DNA from: Candidatus Coproplasma stercoravium
GTDB taxonomy: Bacteria; Bacillota; Clostridia; Christensenellales; Borkfalkiaceae
Direction of reading: 5' to 3'
DNA length: 47,616 bases
Assembly (NCBI GenBank): GCA_018713165.1
Contig: DVFR01000001.1
Span: 1 to 47,616, forward strand
Position 1 is the first letter of the stretch. Each line of letters begins with the position of its first letter. Under the pieces are notes generated by a model. The model saw only the letters and a list, made by a program, of their open reading frames with translations. It was not told where the DNA came from and did no database searches. The translations under genes and the position numbers were made by a program. Of this stretch, positions 31,447 to 38,789 are shown piece by piece.

Positions 31447-32469
31447 ATGAGCGCAAATCTTGACTGGGGAAGCCTCGGCTTCGGATATATAAAAACACCC
31501 TACCGCTACGTAAGCGAGTTTAAGGACGGAAAGTGGGACGAAGGCCGCCTTACGGGCGACGATAAGGTAGTGCTTTCGGAATGCGCGGGTGTGTTACAGT
31601 ACGCGCAGACCTGCTTTGAAGGACTTAAAGCATACACCACCGCCGACGGAAAGATTGTTACCTTCCGCCCCGATTTAAACGCAGAGAGAATGGAAAATTC
31701 GGCGGCGAGGCTGGAAATGCCCGTGTTCCCCAAGGAGAGGTTTTTAGACGCGGTAGACAAAGTAGTTGCCGCAAACCGCGACTACGTTCCCCCTTACGGC
31801 AGCGGCGCGACCCTCTATATAAGACCGTATATGTTCGGCTCTTCGGAGGTTATAGGTGTAAAGCCCGCAAAGGACTATCAGTTCAGAATGTTCGCAACTC
31901 CCGTAGGGCCCTATTTCAAAGAGGGCGTGCGCCCCATAGTTATACGCGTTTCCGACTTCGACCGCGCAGCTCCCCGCGGAACGGGACACATAAAGGCGGG
32001 GCTCAACTATGCGATGAGTCTGCACGCCATCGTCGACGCGCACAACAACGGGTTTGAGGAGAATATGTACCTCGACCCCGCCACGCGCACTTTTGTTGAA
32101 GAGACGGGCGGCGCAAACTTCATCTTCGTGACAAAGGACGGCACGGTGGTAACCCCCCTCTCCGACTCCATTCTGCCCTCGATAACGAGGCGCTCTATTT
32201 GCTATGTTGCAGAACACTACTTAGGACTGAAAGTGGAGCACAGACAGGTAAAATTTGAGGAAGTAAAAGACTTTGCCGAATGCGGACTGTGCGGCACGGC
32301 GGCGGTAATTTCGCCCGTAGGCAAGATATTCGACCACGGCAAAGAAATCGACCTGCCCTCCGGCATGGAAAAGATGGGCCCCGTAACCCGGAAGCTGTAC
32401 GATACTCTGACAGGCATTCAGATGGGCACTATAGAGGCGCCCGCAGGCTGGATTAGAGAGATAAAATAA
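31447..32469 (+). CDS. ilvE: Branched-chain amino acid aminotransferase
   Basis: It moves the amino group between glutamate and the keto acids of Leu, Ile and Val. The 340-residue protein has the PLP lysine at about Lys183 in GTGHIKAGLNYA, CFEGLKAY, YIRPYMFGSS, EETGGANFIFV and the phosphate-binding GTAAVISPVG. Its length fits the type II (eukaryote-like) group. I chose the ATG at 31447 because GCGAGGTG lies 5-7 bases ahead; the in-frame GTG at 31438 overlaps that SD. No T-box or leader peptide was seen. Confidence 0.95.
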   Translation: MSANLDWGSLGFGYIKTPYRYVSEFKDGKWDEGRLTGDDKVVLSECAGVLQYAQTCFEGLKAYTTADGKIVTFRPDLNAERMENSAARLEMPVFPKERFLDAVDKVVAANRDYVPPYGSGATLYIRPYMFGSSEVIGVKPAKDYQFRMFATPVGPYFKEGVRPIVIRVSDFDRAAPRGTGHIKAGLNYAMSLHAIVDAHNNGFEENMYLDPATRTFVEETGGANFIFVTKDGTVVTPLSDSILPSITRRSICYVAEHYLGLKVEHRQVKFEEVKDFAECGLCGTAAVISPVGKIFDHGKEIDLPSGMEKMGPVTRKLYDTLTGIQMGTIEAPAGWIREIK

Positions 32470-32493
32470 TTTTACGTTAATAGCTGATTCTTA

Positions 32494-32530
32494 AGGCGCG
32501 GCAACTTAAAAAGAAGTTGCCGCGCCGTTT
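32494..32530 (+). terminator. Terminator after ilvE
   Basis: GGCGCGGCAACTT and AAGTTGCCGCGCC form a perfect 13-bp stem around AAAAAG, followed by GTTT; the T-run is short. Confidence 0.75.
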
Positions 32531-32544
32531 AAATAGGGGGAAAT

Positions 32545-33933
32545 ATGTGCTTTTACCTGAAAAGCCGCTGGCGCCCTGAAGGCAGAAAGCTGGTATATTA
32601 CGGCATGCGCTACGGCAAAAATCTGAATAAAAACGTTATAAAACTGAGCGCAAGGCAGGCCGAGATTATAAACAAATTACCAATTAAACTTGATAAATTA
32701 CAGTATAAAGCAGTAAGAAAACTTGTTAAACAGGGCATTATAACCAAAAATCCGCCAATAAAAATCCCCACCTCTTTTGCGGAGGCGCGCTTTTGCACAA
32801 GCTGTCCCGCCAACGACTTTATGATTCCCGGGCTGGAATTCGGCAAAGACGGGCTTTGCCCTATATGCGCGGCAAAAAAGCAGACGGAAGAGTTAAAGAG
32901 CGTAGTGCCGATTGCGACTGACATGCCGAAGGCGAAAAAATCGAGGTTCGACGTAGCAGTATTTTATACGGGCGGAAAGGACTCTACATATCTTTTGTAC
33001 TACCTCTCCAAAGTAAGGGGGCTGAAAGTGCTGGCGCTGACGTGGCTTATACCGTTTGCCTCCGACAGCGCGATAAAGAGCATAGAAAATGCGCGGAAGT
33101 TTTTGCCCAACGTGGAATTTATGACGCGCGCCGTTGCCGACTGCGACCTGAAAAAAATTTACCGCAGGCTTTACAGCTTAAACGAAAACACGTGCGCCTG
33201 CCCCTCCCTTGCGTACGCACTGTTCTACCCCACCCTCGTCGAGGAGCGCGTGCCGTACTTTGTTGCAGGCAACGAACCGGCGCAGATGGCAGGACTGTAC
33301 TTCAACGGAATGGCGCCGAAAATCGCGTATAAATTTGCCGACAGCAAAATACTCAATTTTTTTGTAAACCTCGGCCGCGTACTCACCCTGCACCCGCCGC
33401 TGCGGCGCGGGCAGTTCCACTCACTCACAACGATGAACCAGCTCGCGTTCGGCACGAATAGACTCGTAAAACTTTTCGGATACAGAAACGAGCTTGTGGA
33501 GAACGTGACGACTGCCCTGCACGAGGTGCCCGAAATCGTCATGCCGCTCAGACGCGCGGTGAGGCGCTCTTCGCGCACGGGAAATATACCCGCGTTCGTG
33601 CAGGTCGACTTCGACAGGATAAGCGGCGGAAAGTACGACTGGAGAAAAGTTAAAGACCTGATTGCACGCGAATGCGGCTGGGTGGCGCCCGAGGAGGGCG
33701 ACAAGGGTCTGCACACAAGCTGCAAGATTGAAAAGTGCAAGGAATACTCACAGTTTATAAGATTTTACAAAATGCGCAGCCGAATGATTCCGTTCAGCGC
33801 GATAGAGATGAGCATTGCGGGACAGGGAAAAAATCTCACGCGCGAAGAGGCGATTGCCGAAATCGAAAATTCGCTGGGCTTTTCACTTACCGAAGTCCCC
33901 GAATGCGGGATTATGAAGGACTATTTAAAATGA
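32545..33933 (+). CDS. PP-loop ATPase with N-terminal zinc ribbon (sugar amidotransferase-like)
   Basis: The 462-residue protein has a basic N-terminus, four cysteines in a zinc-ribbon arrangement (C84, C87 and C105, C108: FCTSC and CPIC) and the PP-loop YTGGKDSTY (141-149). This order is that of WbpG/LegA-type N-acetyl sugar amidotransferases and related PP-loop enzymes, which adenylate a substrate before adding nitrogen or sulfur. Other cysteines occur at NENTCACPS and near HTSCKIEKC. No glutamine amidotransferase partner is nearby; instead the next gene, coupled by a 4-base ATGA overlap, encodes a flavodoxin-ferredoxin. A redox-linked modification reaction is therefore possible. Substrate unknown. 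AGGGGG precedes the ATG. Confidence 0.75.
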   Translation: MCFYLKSRWRPEGRKLVYYGMRYGKNLNKNVIKLSARQAEIINKLPIKLDKLQYKAVRKLVKQGIITKNPPIKIPTSFAEARFCTSCPANDFMIPGLEFGKDGLCPICAAKKQTEELKSVVPIATDMPKAKKSRFDVAVFYTGGKDSTYLLYYLSKVRGLKVLALTWLIPFASDSAIKSIENARKFLPNVEFMTRAVADCDLKKIYRRLYSLNENTCACPSLAYALFYPTLVEERVPYFVAGNEPAQMAGLYFNGMAPKIAYKFADSKILNFFVNLGRVLTLHPPLRRGQFHSLTTMNQLAFGTNRLVKLFGYRNELVENVTTALHEVPEIVMPLRRAVRRSSRTGNIPAFVQVDFDRISGGKYDWRKVKDLIARECGWVAPEEGDKGLHTSCKIEKCKEYSQFIRFYKMRSRMIPFSAIEMSIAGQGKNLTREEAIAEIENSLGFSLTEVPECGIMKDYLK

Positions 33934-34622
33934 ACGCCGTGCTGTATTTTTCGGGCACGGGCGGGAGCAAAAAAGTTGCCGAAAAGCTCGCGGCGCGGCT
34001 GGACATGCAGGCAACCGACATAATTGAACTGTACCGTTGCGGCGCACCGCTTGAATTTGAAAGAGTCGCGGTAGTTTTCCCCGTGTACAGCCAGGGCGTG
34101 CCGAGCGTTTTAAAGCCCGTTTTTAAAAAATTGCGCGCGGACTATGCCGCAATTATAGCAACTTACGGCAGAATGGGCGCAGGCAACGCGATATACGAGG
34201 CGGCTCGGCTTATAAACGCTGAAATATGCGCGGCGGCGTATATCCCCGCAAAGCACAGCTACATTGAGAATGACGATTTTGTCACGCCGGACGTACCCGA
34301 AGAGATTATAAACAAACTGCGCGAGCCGACGGAAATTTGCCTGCCGAGGAGAAAGAAATCGCCGTTCGCCTCTCTCGCGCCCGACCTTCGGAGCAGAATC
34401 GCCGTTAAGATTTTGCGCACAGTACAATGCAATAGTTGCGGCATATGCACGCACGAATGCCCGACAAACGCCATTAATGGCGGTAAAATTAACCAAAAGT
34501 GCATACGCTGTTTAAAATGCGTGCGCACGTGTCCGCAGGGCGCGCTTGAAGTTAAATATTCACGCGTTTTAAAACGGTACCTTAAAAGAAAAAAGACGGA
34601 AGAGACGATACTTTACACATAA
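33930..34622 (+). CDS. EFR1-type flavodoxin/ferredoxin protein
   Basis: The 230-residue protein joins a flavodoxin-like domain (MNAVLYFSGTGGSKKVAEKL; PVYSQGVPS; ATYGRMGAGNA) to two [4Fe-4S] motifs: C167, C170, C173, C177 in CNSCGICTHECP and C191, C194, C197, C201 in CIRCLKCVRTCP. It should carry electrons in the cytoplasm between FMN and iron-sulfur centres. The start overlaps the PP-loop gene stop (ATGA), so the two are probably translated together and may act on the same pathway. The DNA encoding the first cluster contains the CAATAGTTGCGGCATATG motif seen in intergenic sites. Confidence 0.88.
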   Translation: MNAVLYFSGTGGSKKVAEKLAARLDMQATDIIELYRCGAPLEFERVAVVFPVYSQGVPSVLKPVFKKLRADYAAIIATYGRMGAGNAIYEAARLINAEICAAAYIPAKHSYIENDDFVTPDVPEEIINKLREPTEICLPRRKKSPFASLAPDLRSRIAVKILRTVQCNSCGICTHECPTNAINGGKINQKCIRCLKCVRTCPQGALEVKYSRVLKRYLKRKKTEETILYT

Positions 34623-34655
34623 AAACAGCGCCCGCAAAAGCGGGCGCTGTTTTTA
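34621..34655. terminator. Bidirectional terminator
   Basis: AAAAACAGCGCCCGC and GCGGGCGCTGTTTTT form a perfect 15-bp stem around AAAA, between the ferredoxin gene and the kinase gene converging on it. Confidence 0.93.
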
Positions 34656-34656
34656 T

Positions 34657-34684
34657 ATTGAGCGGCACATATGCCGCAATTAAT
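34657..34684. repeat. Dispersed ATATGCCGCAA motif, site 4
   Basis: GCGGCACATATGCCGCAATTAAT follows the terminator and reaches into the last codons of the kinase gene. The half GCGGCA-CA-TATGCCGC is nearly palindromic. Confidence 0.5.
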
Positions 34685-35198
34685 CGGATAGCTCAAAAGC
34701 TATATTCTCATCTTTGAGCCATTTTTTGAACGCGCGGCGCGATTTGAACACAAGCGCCGACTTTGCGTTTGCAGCAAGCTGTCTGAATTTATTTCTGCGC
34801 TTGCGCGTGCGGCCTTCATGCAAAATCCACCACGCAAATTCAAAGTCGAACTTTTCGCCGCACGGAAGGTCGGGGCGAGGGCGCCCCTTATACCTTTTAT
34901 AGCGCGACCAGCACTTTTTAAAGCAGTAAAAGCGGTTGAACAACAGGAGAATAAACAAATCGCAGCCGGAAAAACGCGCGGGGCTTACAACAGTATAGTT
35001 GCCGTCTATCACCCAGCTTTCGTTTTCGGAAAGAAACTTATTTACTATCTCAGTCTTTTGCTCATCGCTCCTGTACTGCCAGTCGCCATACCAGTTTACG
35101 CTGTCCATGTGCAGCACGGGGATATTAAATTTTTTGCCGAGCGCGCGGGCGAGCGTTGATTTGCCGCTGCCCGAATAGCCGCATATCTGAATTTTCAT
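34680..35198 (-). CDS. P-loop kinase (adenylate-kinase-like, FlaR/topology-modulation family)
   Basis: The 172-residue protein opens MKIQICGYSGSGKSTLARAL, a Walker A P-loop, followed by VLHMDSVNWYGDW, WVIDGNY and a basic C-terminal half with many Arg and Lys. It belongs to the AAA_17/FlaR-like small P-loop proteins, often annotated as DNA topology modulation protein; the true substrate is unknown and a nucleoside kinase role is plausible. It is followed upstream on the same strand by yigZ with a 51-base gap containing a copy of the ATATGCCGCAA motif. No clear SD. Confidence 0.78.
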   Translation of the reverse strand: MKIQICGYSGSGKSTLARALGKKFNIPVLHMDSVNWYGDWQYRSDEQKTEIVNKFLSENESWVIDGNYTVVSPARFSGCDLFILLLFNRFYCFKKCWSRYKRYKGRPRPDLPCGEKFDFEFAWWILHEGRTRKRRNKFRQLAANAKSALVFKSRRAFKKWLKDENIAFELSD

Positions 35199-35216
35199 GA
35201 TTATGTCCCCGAATGC

Positions 35217-35245
35217 AATTCACCCGCATATATGCCGCAACGAAC
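35217..35245. repeat. Dispersed ATATGCCGCAA motif, site 5
   Basis: CCGCATATATGCCGCAACGAACGG lies between the kinase gene and the 3' end of yigZ. Confidence 0.5.
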
Positions 35246-35249
35246 GGCA

Positions 35250-35876
35250 TTACAGCTTAAAGCCGCACACAAATTCGCGCAATTTTTCTATCCTTATCCT
35301 GCCGTTCAGTCTGTCGAAAATCGCCGCGTTGAAACTCTCTGCCAGCTCCTTTTTTACGGCGACGGTAAAAGTCACGTCGGAGGAATACGAAATATCTTTC
35401 ACCTCGCAGTCGCTTTGCGAAAAACAGCGGTTTAAAATATCCACGCTGCCGTAGTCGACGGTGTATGCGCTCTCCTCACAGGGAAGATACATAAGTTTTT
35501 CCGCCCCGTCAAGATTTTCAGCCGCGCTGCCAGAATAGGCGCGAACCAAGCCTCCCGCTCCCAGCTTTATGCCGCCGAAGTAGCGCGTTACAACGACCGC
35601 CGTGCAATACAGCTTTTTATTTTTTATAACTTCCAGAATGGGCATGCCGGCCGTGCCGCCGGGCTCGCCGTCGTCGGAAAAGCGGGGCGCGTTGCCCGTT
35701 GAATCGGCTATATATGCGTAGCAATTATGGGTCGCGTCCTTAAACTTTGAGGAAATGCGGGCGATAAAGGCGCGCGCCTCCTCCTCGCACTCCACGTGCG
35801 CCGAAGTTGTGATAAAGCGGGAACGCTCTATCACCTTTTCAGAGCTATGCTCCCCGCCTACCGAAAGATATCCCAT
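35250..35876 (-). CDS. YigZ/IMPACT-family protein
   Basis: The 208-residue protein has the IMPACT N-terminal fold (ATHNCYAYI, FSDDGEPGGTAGMPIL, VTRYFGGIKLGAGGLVRAY) and a C-terminal ferredoxin-like DUF1949 domain. The family is widespread; E. coli YigZ and human IMPACT relatives are linked to translation control, but the molecular activity is not settled. I chose the ATG at 35876 rather than the TTG two codons earlier. No SD is evident before either. The upstream gap of about 135 bases to tyrS contains a dispersed repeat and the tyrS terminator. Confidence 0.9.
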   Translation of the reverse strand: MGYLSVGGEHSSEKVIERSRFITTSAHVECEEEARAFIARISSKFKDATHNCYAYIADSTGNAPRFSDDGEPGGTAGMPILEVIKNKKLYCTAVVVTRYFGGIKLGAGGLVRAYSGSAAENLDGAEKLMYLPCEESAYTVDYGSVDILNRCFSQSDCEVKDISYSSDVTFTVAVKKELAESFNAAIFDRLNGRIRIEKLREFVCGFKL

Positions 35877-35897
35877 AAGCAAGTTTCAAAATTAATA

Positions 35898-35933
35898 ATG
35901 ACGAAAAACGGCAAGGCGGAATTTACTTTCGCC
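35898..35933. repeat. 36-bp dispersed repeat, copy 1
   Basis: TGACGAAAAACGGCAAGGCG and the following AATTTACTTTCGCCG match 38754-38789 with two mismatches. The end forms GGCG/CGCC arms. Both copies are intergenic. Confidence 0.65.
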
Positions 35934-35964
35934 GTCAATCCGTTTTACGACATTACTATAAACC

Positions 35965-36006
35965 TCACGGAAAAAGATTTTGCCGAAGGCAAAAGATTTT
36001 TCGTGA
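35965..36006 (-). terminator. Terminator-like hairpin after tyrS with CACG/CGTG clamp
   Basis: CACGG-AAAAAGATTTTGCC and GGCAAAAGATTTTT-CGTG pair around GAA with an internal mismatch of two bases. The flanks CTCACGG and CGTGAAC are the same as around the hairpin after obg. Confidence 0.6.
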
Positions 36007-36011
36007 ACATC

Positions 36012-37196
36012 TTAATTAAGTATTACCTTTATGTGCTGTTTTTTGCCCTTGTGAATGACGTCGCCGCTGTTTACGGGCGCGTTGATATCGGTGACCTTAT
36101 TTTCGCCGATAGATACGCCGCCCTGCTGGATAAGCCTCCTCGCCTCGCCGTTGGAGGAACACAGTTTTGCCGCAACGAGCACGGGGATAATCGTGGGCAC
36201 CTCCACCGAAATTTCCACTTCGGGAAGTTCGCCGCCTCCGCCGAACGCCGCTTTCGCCTGCGCCATGGCCTTTTGCGCCTTCTCCTCGCCGTGCACGAGT
36301 TTGGTAAGTTCGAAGGCGAGAATTTCCTTCTTTTCGTTTATGCGGCTATCGTCCCACTCCTCCATCTCGGCAATCTTGTCGAGCGGAATGAACGTGAGCA
36401 TCTTTATGCACTTCATAACGTCGGCGTCGTCGATATTGCGCCAGTACTGGTAGAATTCGTAGGGCGTGGTCTTGTTTTCGTCGAGCCATACGGCGCCCTT
36501 TGCCGTTTTGCCCATCTTTTTGCCCTCGCTGTTGAGTAGCAGGGTTATAGTCATGGCGTATGCGTCTTTGCCCGTCTTTTTGCGGATGAGCTCGGTTCCC
36601 GCGAGCATATTGCTCCACTGGTCGTCGCCGCCGAACTGCATGTTACAGCCGTAGTGCTCGTTTAAGTACCAGAAGTCGTACGCCTGCATTATCATATAGT
36701 TGAACTCCAGAAACGAGAGTCCCTTTTCCATGCGCTGTTTGTAGCACTCGGCGCGCAGCATGTTGTTTACAGTAAAGCATGCGCCTACATCGCGCAGGAG
36801 GTCGACGTAGTTGAGCTTTAAGAGCCAGTCGGCGTTGTTCACCATAACCGCCTTGCCCTCGCCGAACTCGATGAAGCGCTCCATCTGCTTTTTGAAGCAC
36901 TCGCAGTTGTGGTTTATCACCTCGTCGGTCATCATGGTGCGCATGTCCGTCCTGCCCGAAGGGTCGCCTATGTGACCCGTGCCGCCACCGACTAAAACTA
37001 CCGGCTTGTTGCCCGCCATCTGCAACCTCTTCATAAGGCAGAGCGCCATGAAGTGGCCGACGTGCAGACTGTCGGCCGTGGGGTCGAAACCTATATAAAA
37101 GCGGGCGCCGCCGCCGTTTATCAGCTCGCGAATTTCCTCTTCGTCGGTAACCTGGGCAATCAGCCCGCGCGCCTTCAATTCTTCGTAAATACCCAT
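36012..37196 (-). CDS. tyrS: Tyrosine-tRNA ligase
   Basis: It charges tRNA-Tyr. The 394-residue protein has the class I signatures HVGH (HIGH type, about 45-48) and KKMGKT (KMSKS type), the tyrosine pocket with NYMIMQAYDFWYL and GGDDQWSNMLAG, and a C-terminal S4 domain (GEARRLIQQGGVSIGENKV in outline). The shortened and changed KMGKT suggests the TyrZ-like/type 2 TyrRS group. GGAAGG precedes the ATG. A minus-strand TAAAAT box with an upstream TTGCTT (18-base spacer) near 37225-37255 is a likely promoter. No T-box motif (TGGNACCGCG) was seen upstream. Confidence 0.95.
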   Translation of the reverse strand: MGIYEELKARGLIAQVTDEEEIRELINGGGARFYIGFDPTADSLHVGHFMALCLMKRLQMAGNKPVVLVGGGTGHIGDPSGRTDMRTMMTDEVINHNCECFKKQMERFIEFGEGKAVMVNNADWLLKLNYVDLLRDVGACFTVNNMLRAECYKQRMEKGLSFLEFNYMIMQAYDFWYLNEHYGCNMQFGGDDQWSNMLAGTELIRKKTGKDAYAMTITLLLNSEGKKMGKTAKGAVWLDENKTTPYEFYQYWRNIDDADVMKCIKMLTFIPLDKIAEMEEWDDSRINEKKEILAFELTKLVHGEEKAQKAMAQAKAAFGGGGELPEVEISVEVPTIIPVLVAAKLCSSNGEARRLIQQGGVSIGENKVTDINAPVNSGDVIHKGKKQHIKVILN

Positions 37197-37259
37197 AAAA
37201 CTTTTCCTTCCTTAAAACTATCGTGATTATTTTAGCACAAAGCGCGGCAAAAAAGCAAT

Positions 37260-37414
37260 AAAAAAGCGGCTTGCACGCAGGCAAACCGCATTTTATGGTG
37301 CGAAAATTATTTTAAAGCGCACAAAAAACGATTCCCACGGCAAAACTTCGCATTATCCCATGCGATAATACGAGTAGCCGAAGAATATTGCGTTTCGTAA
37401 AATTTACGCTTCAT
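37260..37414 (-). ncRNA. Candidate stand-alone small RNA upstream of tyrS
   Basis: A strong promoter (37421-37450) would start a transcript near 37414 that ends at a terminator: on the RNA, GCGGUUUGC and GCAAGCCGC pair (one G-U) and UUUUUU follows (37260-37289). Between them the roughly 125 bases can fold as a rod: a perfect 9-bp hairpin CGTATTATC/GATAATGCG (37349-37372), CGGC/GCCG around it, and complementary AU-rich 5' and 3' parts. No ORF with an SD is present. A rod with bulges recalls 6S RNA, but I see no decisive consensus. It could instead be an attenuated tyrS leader. Confidence 0.5.
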
Positions 37415-37420
37415 ACTAAA

Positions 37421-37450
37421 AGTATAGCATGGACAAACGGCGCGTGTCAA
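37421..37450 (-). promoter_or_regulatory. Promoter of the candidate small RNA
   Basis: On the minus strand TTGACA, an 18-base spacer and TATACT. Confidence 0.78.
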
Positions 37451-37482
37451 GCCTGTTGTCATACCGACTGTCATTTTTATTA

Positions 37483-37513
37483 GCGGCGGCGCGAAATTCT
37501 TTCGCGCCGCCGC
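37483..37513. repeat. GC-rich inverted repeat
   Basis: GCGGCGGCGCGAA and TTCGCGCCGCCGC pair around ATTCT. No U-tract follows on either strand. Confidence 0.7.
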
Positions 37514-37535
37514 ATACTGCAGTATTTCATATTTT

Positions 37536-37569
37536 TTCAGTCGGTGAAAAAATCTTCCTTTTTCAGTTT
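37536..37569 (-). pseudogene. Duplicated 3' end of sigK (34 bp)
   Basis: These 34 bases are identical to 37759-37792, which encode the last residues and stop of SigK (LKKEDFFTD). The fragment lies 223 bases further downstream of the real stop and cannot be translated on its own. It marks a local duplication or the flanks of an insertion. Confidence 0.85.
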
Positions 37570-37758
37570 AAATTCACGAAAATCCCCGCCTTGCGCGGCG
37601 GGAATTTTCCGTGACTTCCAGAAACCAGGTTTCTCTGGCGGCATAGCTGTTGCCCCCATTTATAGAAATGCCGCCATTCACTTCCGGTGTGCTCGCTTGC
37701 GCGACATATTGAGTCCTGCTGCGGCGGGAAACCCGCCTTGCGACGTTATTTATTTCAG
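37570..37758. other. 189-bp insert between the sigK 3'-end duplicates
   Basis: It contains a terminator-like hairpin at 37579-37608 (AAAATCCCCGCC/GGCGGGAATTTT) clamped by TTCACG and CGTGAC, a GCGGGAAACCCGC hairpin near 37725, and ATTCACTTCCGGTG (37677-37690), which recurs inverted at 38921-38934. No gene seen. The direct repeats at both ends suggest insertion or slippage. Confidence 0.6.
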
Positions 37759-37759
37759 T

Positions 37760-38464
37760 TCAGTCGGTGAAAAAATCTTCCTTTTTCAGTTTTTTGCGCG
37801 CCTTTTCGATGGCGCGCTTTTCTATGCGCGATATGTATGAGCGCGATATGCCCAGCTTTTTTGCAACCTCGCGCTGTGGCTCGGGATTGTCGTCCAAAAG
37901 TCCGTAGCGCATGGAGATGATAGCAAACTCCCTTTCGGTTAAAATTTCGCCGAGAAGCTTTACAAACTTTTCCCTCTGGATAGACTTCTCCACCTGCGCG
38001 AACACGCTCTCCTCCTTTTCGGAGAGAAGGTCGATGAGGGTGAGCTCGTTGCCGTCTTTGTCGACGCCTACGGGTTCGGAGAGCGAAAGATTGTTTTTGT
38101 GTTTTTTGCCCGTGCGGATAAGCATTAAAATTTCGTTCTCTATGCAGCGGGCGGTGTACGTTGCGAGCTGGGTGCCCTTGCCCTCTTTGTATGTGTTTAT
38201 CGCCTTGATAAGCCCTATCGAGCCGACGGAGATAAGGTCGTCTGCCTCCGCCGCACCGCTGTATTTTTTGGCTATGTGCGCAACCAGGCGCATGTTGTGT
38301 TTTATTAGAATATTTTTCGCCTCGTTATCACCCGCGCGGGCGGCTTCGAGATACTTTTTCTCCTCCTCGGGCGAAAGAGGTTTGGGAAAGGAGCCCTTGC
38401 CCTGCACGAGCCCTGTGAAGAGAAAAATTTTGCCGAACAGCAAACTTAAAAAATCAAAAAACAT
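37760..38464 (-). CDS. sigK: Sporulation sigma factor SigK
   Basis: SigK directs the last mother-cell stage of endospore formation. The 234-residue protein has a hydrophobic N-terminal pro-sequence (MFFDFLSLLFGKIFLFTGLV), then FPKPLSPEEEKKYLEAARAGD in outline, region 2 (HNMRLVAHIAKKY, DDLISVGSIGLIKAI, TYTARCIENEILMLIR) and region 4 (EPQREVAKKLGISRSYISRIEKRA). The pro-sequence suggests processing at the membrane. The gene is continuous, with no intervening skin element of the kind found in some spore formers. SigE is the nearest alternative; the N-terminal form favours SigK. Confidence 0.88.
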   Translation of the reverse strand: MFFDFLSLLFGKIFLFTGLVQGKGSFPKPLSPEEEKKYLEAARAGDNEAKNILIKHNMRLVAHIAKKYSGAAEADDLISVGSIGLIKAINTYKEGKGTQLATYTARCIENEILMLIRTGKKHKNNLSLSEPVGVDKDGNELTLIDLLSEKEESVFAQVEKSIQREKFVKLLGEILTEREFAIISMRYGLLDDNPEPQREVAKKLGISRSYISRIEKRAIEKARKKLKKEDFFTD

Positions 38465-38660
38465 AAGCCCTCCTGCTTTTTATTTACAGAAAATAGCTTA
38501 TGTTTTTAACAGTTTGTACTATGCTGAGATTGCAAGTTTAAATACGGCACAATCCCTCAGTCTTGCTCCCGCAATCCAGCTCCCTTTACGCAAGGGAGCC
38601 GAAATAATGATAAGATTTCTCCGTGCGGGCTAACGCCCTTAGTCGAAATGACACAATAAT

Positions 38661-38713
38661 AAATGCCGCGAAGTTTAGCACGACGCTCGTGCGATTAAAA
38701 CTTCGCGGCATTT
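38661..38713. terminator. Large compound hairpin
   Basis: Outer arms of 16 bases (AAATGCCGCGAAGTTT with its complement) enclose a GCACGA-CGC-TCGTGC stem. It lies in gene-free DNA, so its role as a terminator is uncertain. Confidence 0.45.
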
Positions 38714-38753
38714 CAGATTAACTTTTACAGTATTTAAATTTTAAAATGACCTA

Positions 38754-38789
38754 TGACGAAAAAACGCAAGGCGGAATTTACTTTCGCCG
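38754..38789. repeat. 36-bp dispersed repeat, copy 2
   Basis: Matches 35898-35933 with two mismatches, including the identical GCAAGGCGGAATTTACTTTC. Confidence 0.65.

Noticed and set aside
37197-37420. T-box leader for tyrS
   Set aside because: No TGGNACCGCG-type antiterminator sequence or specifier loop is visible, and a separate promoter-like box precedes tyrS.
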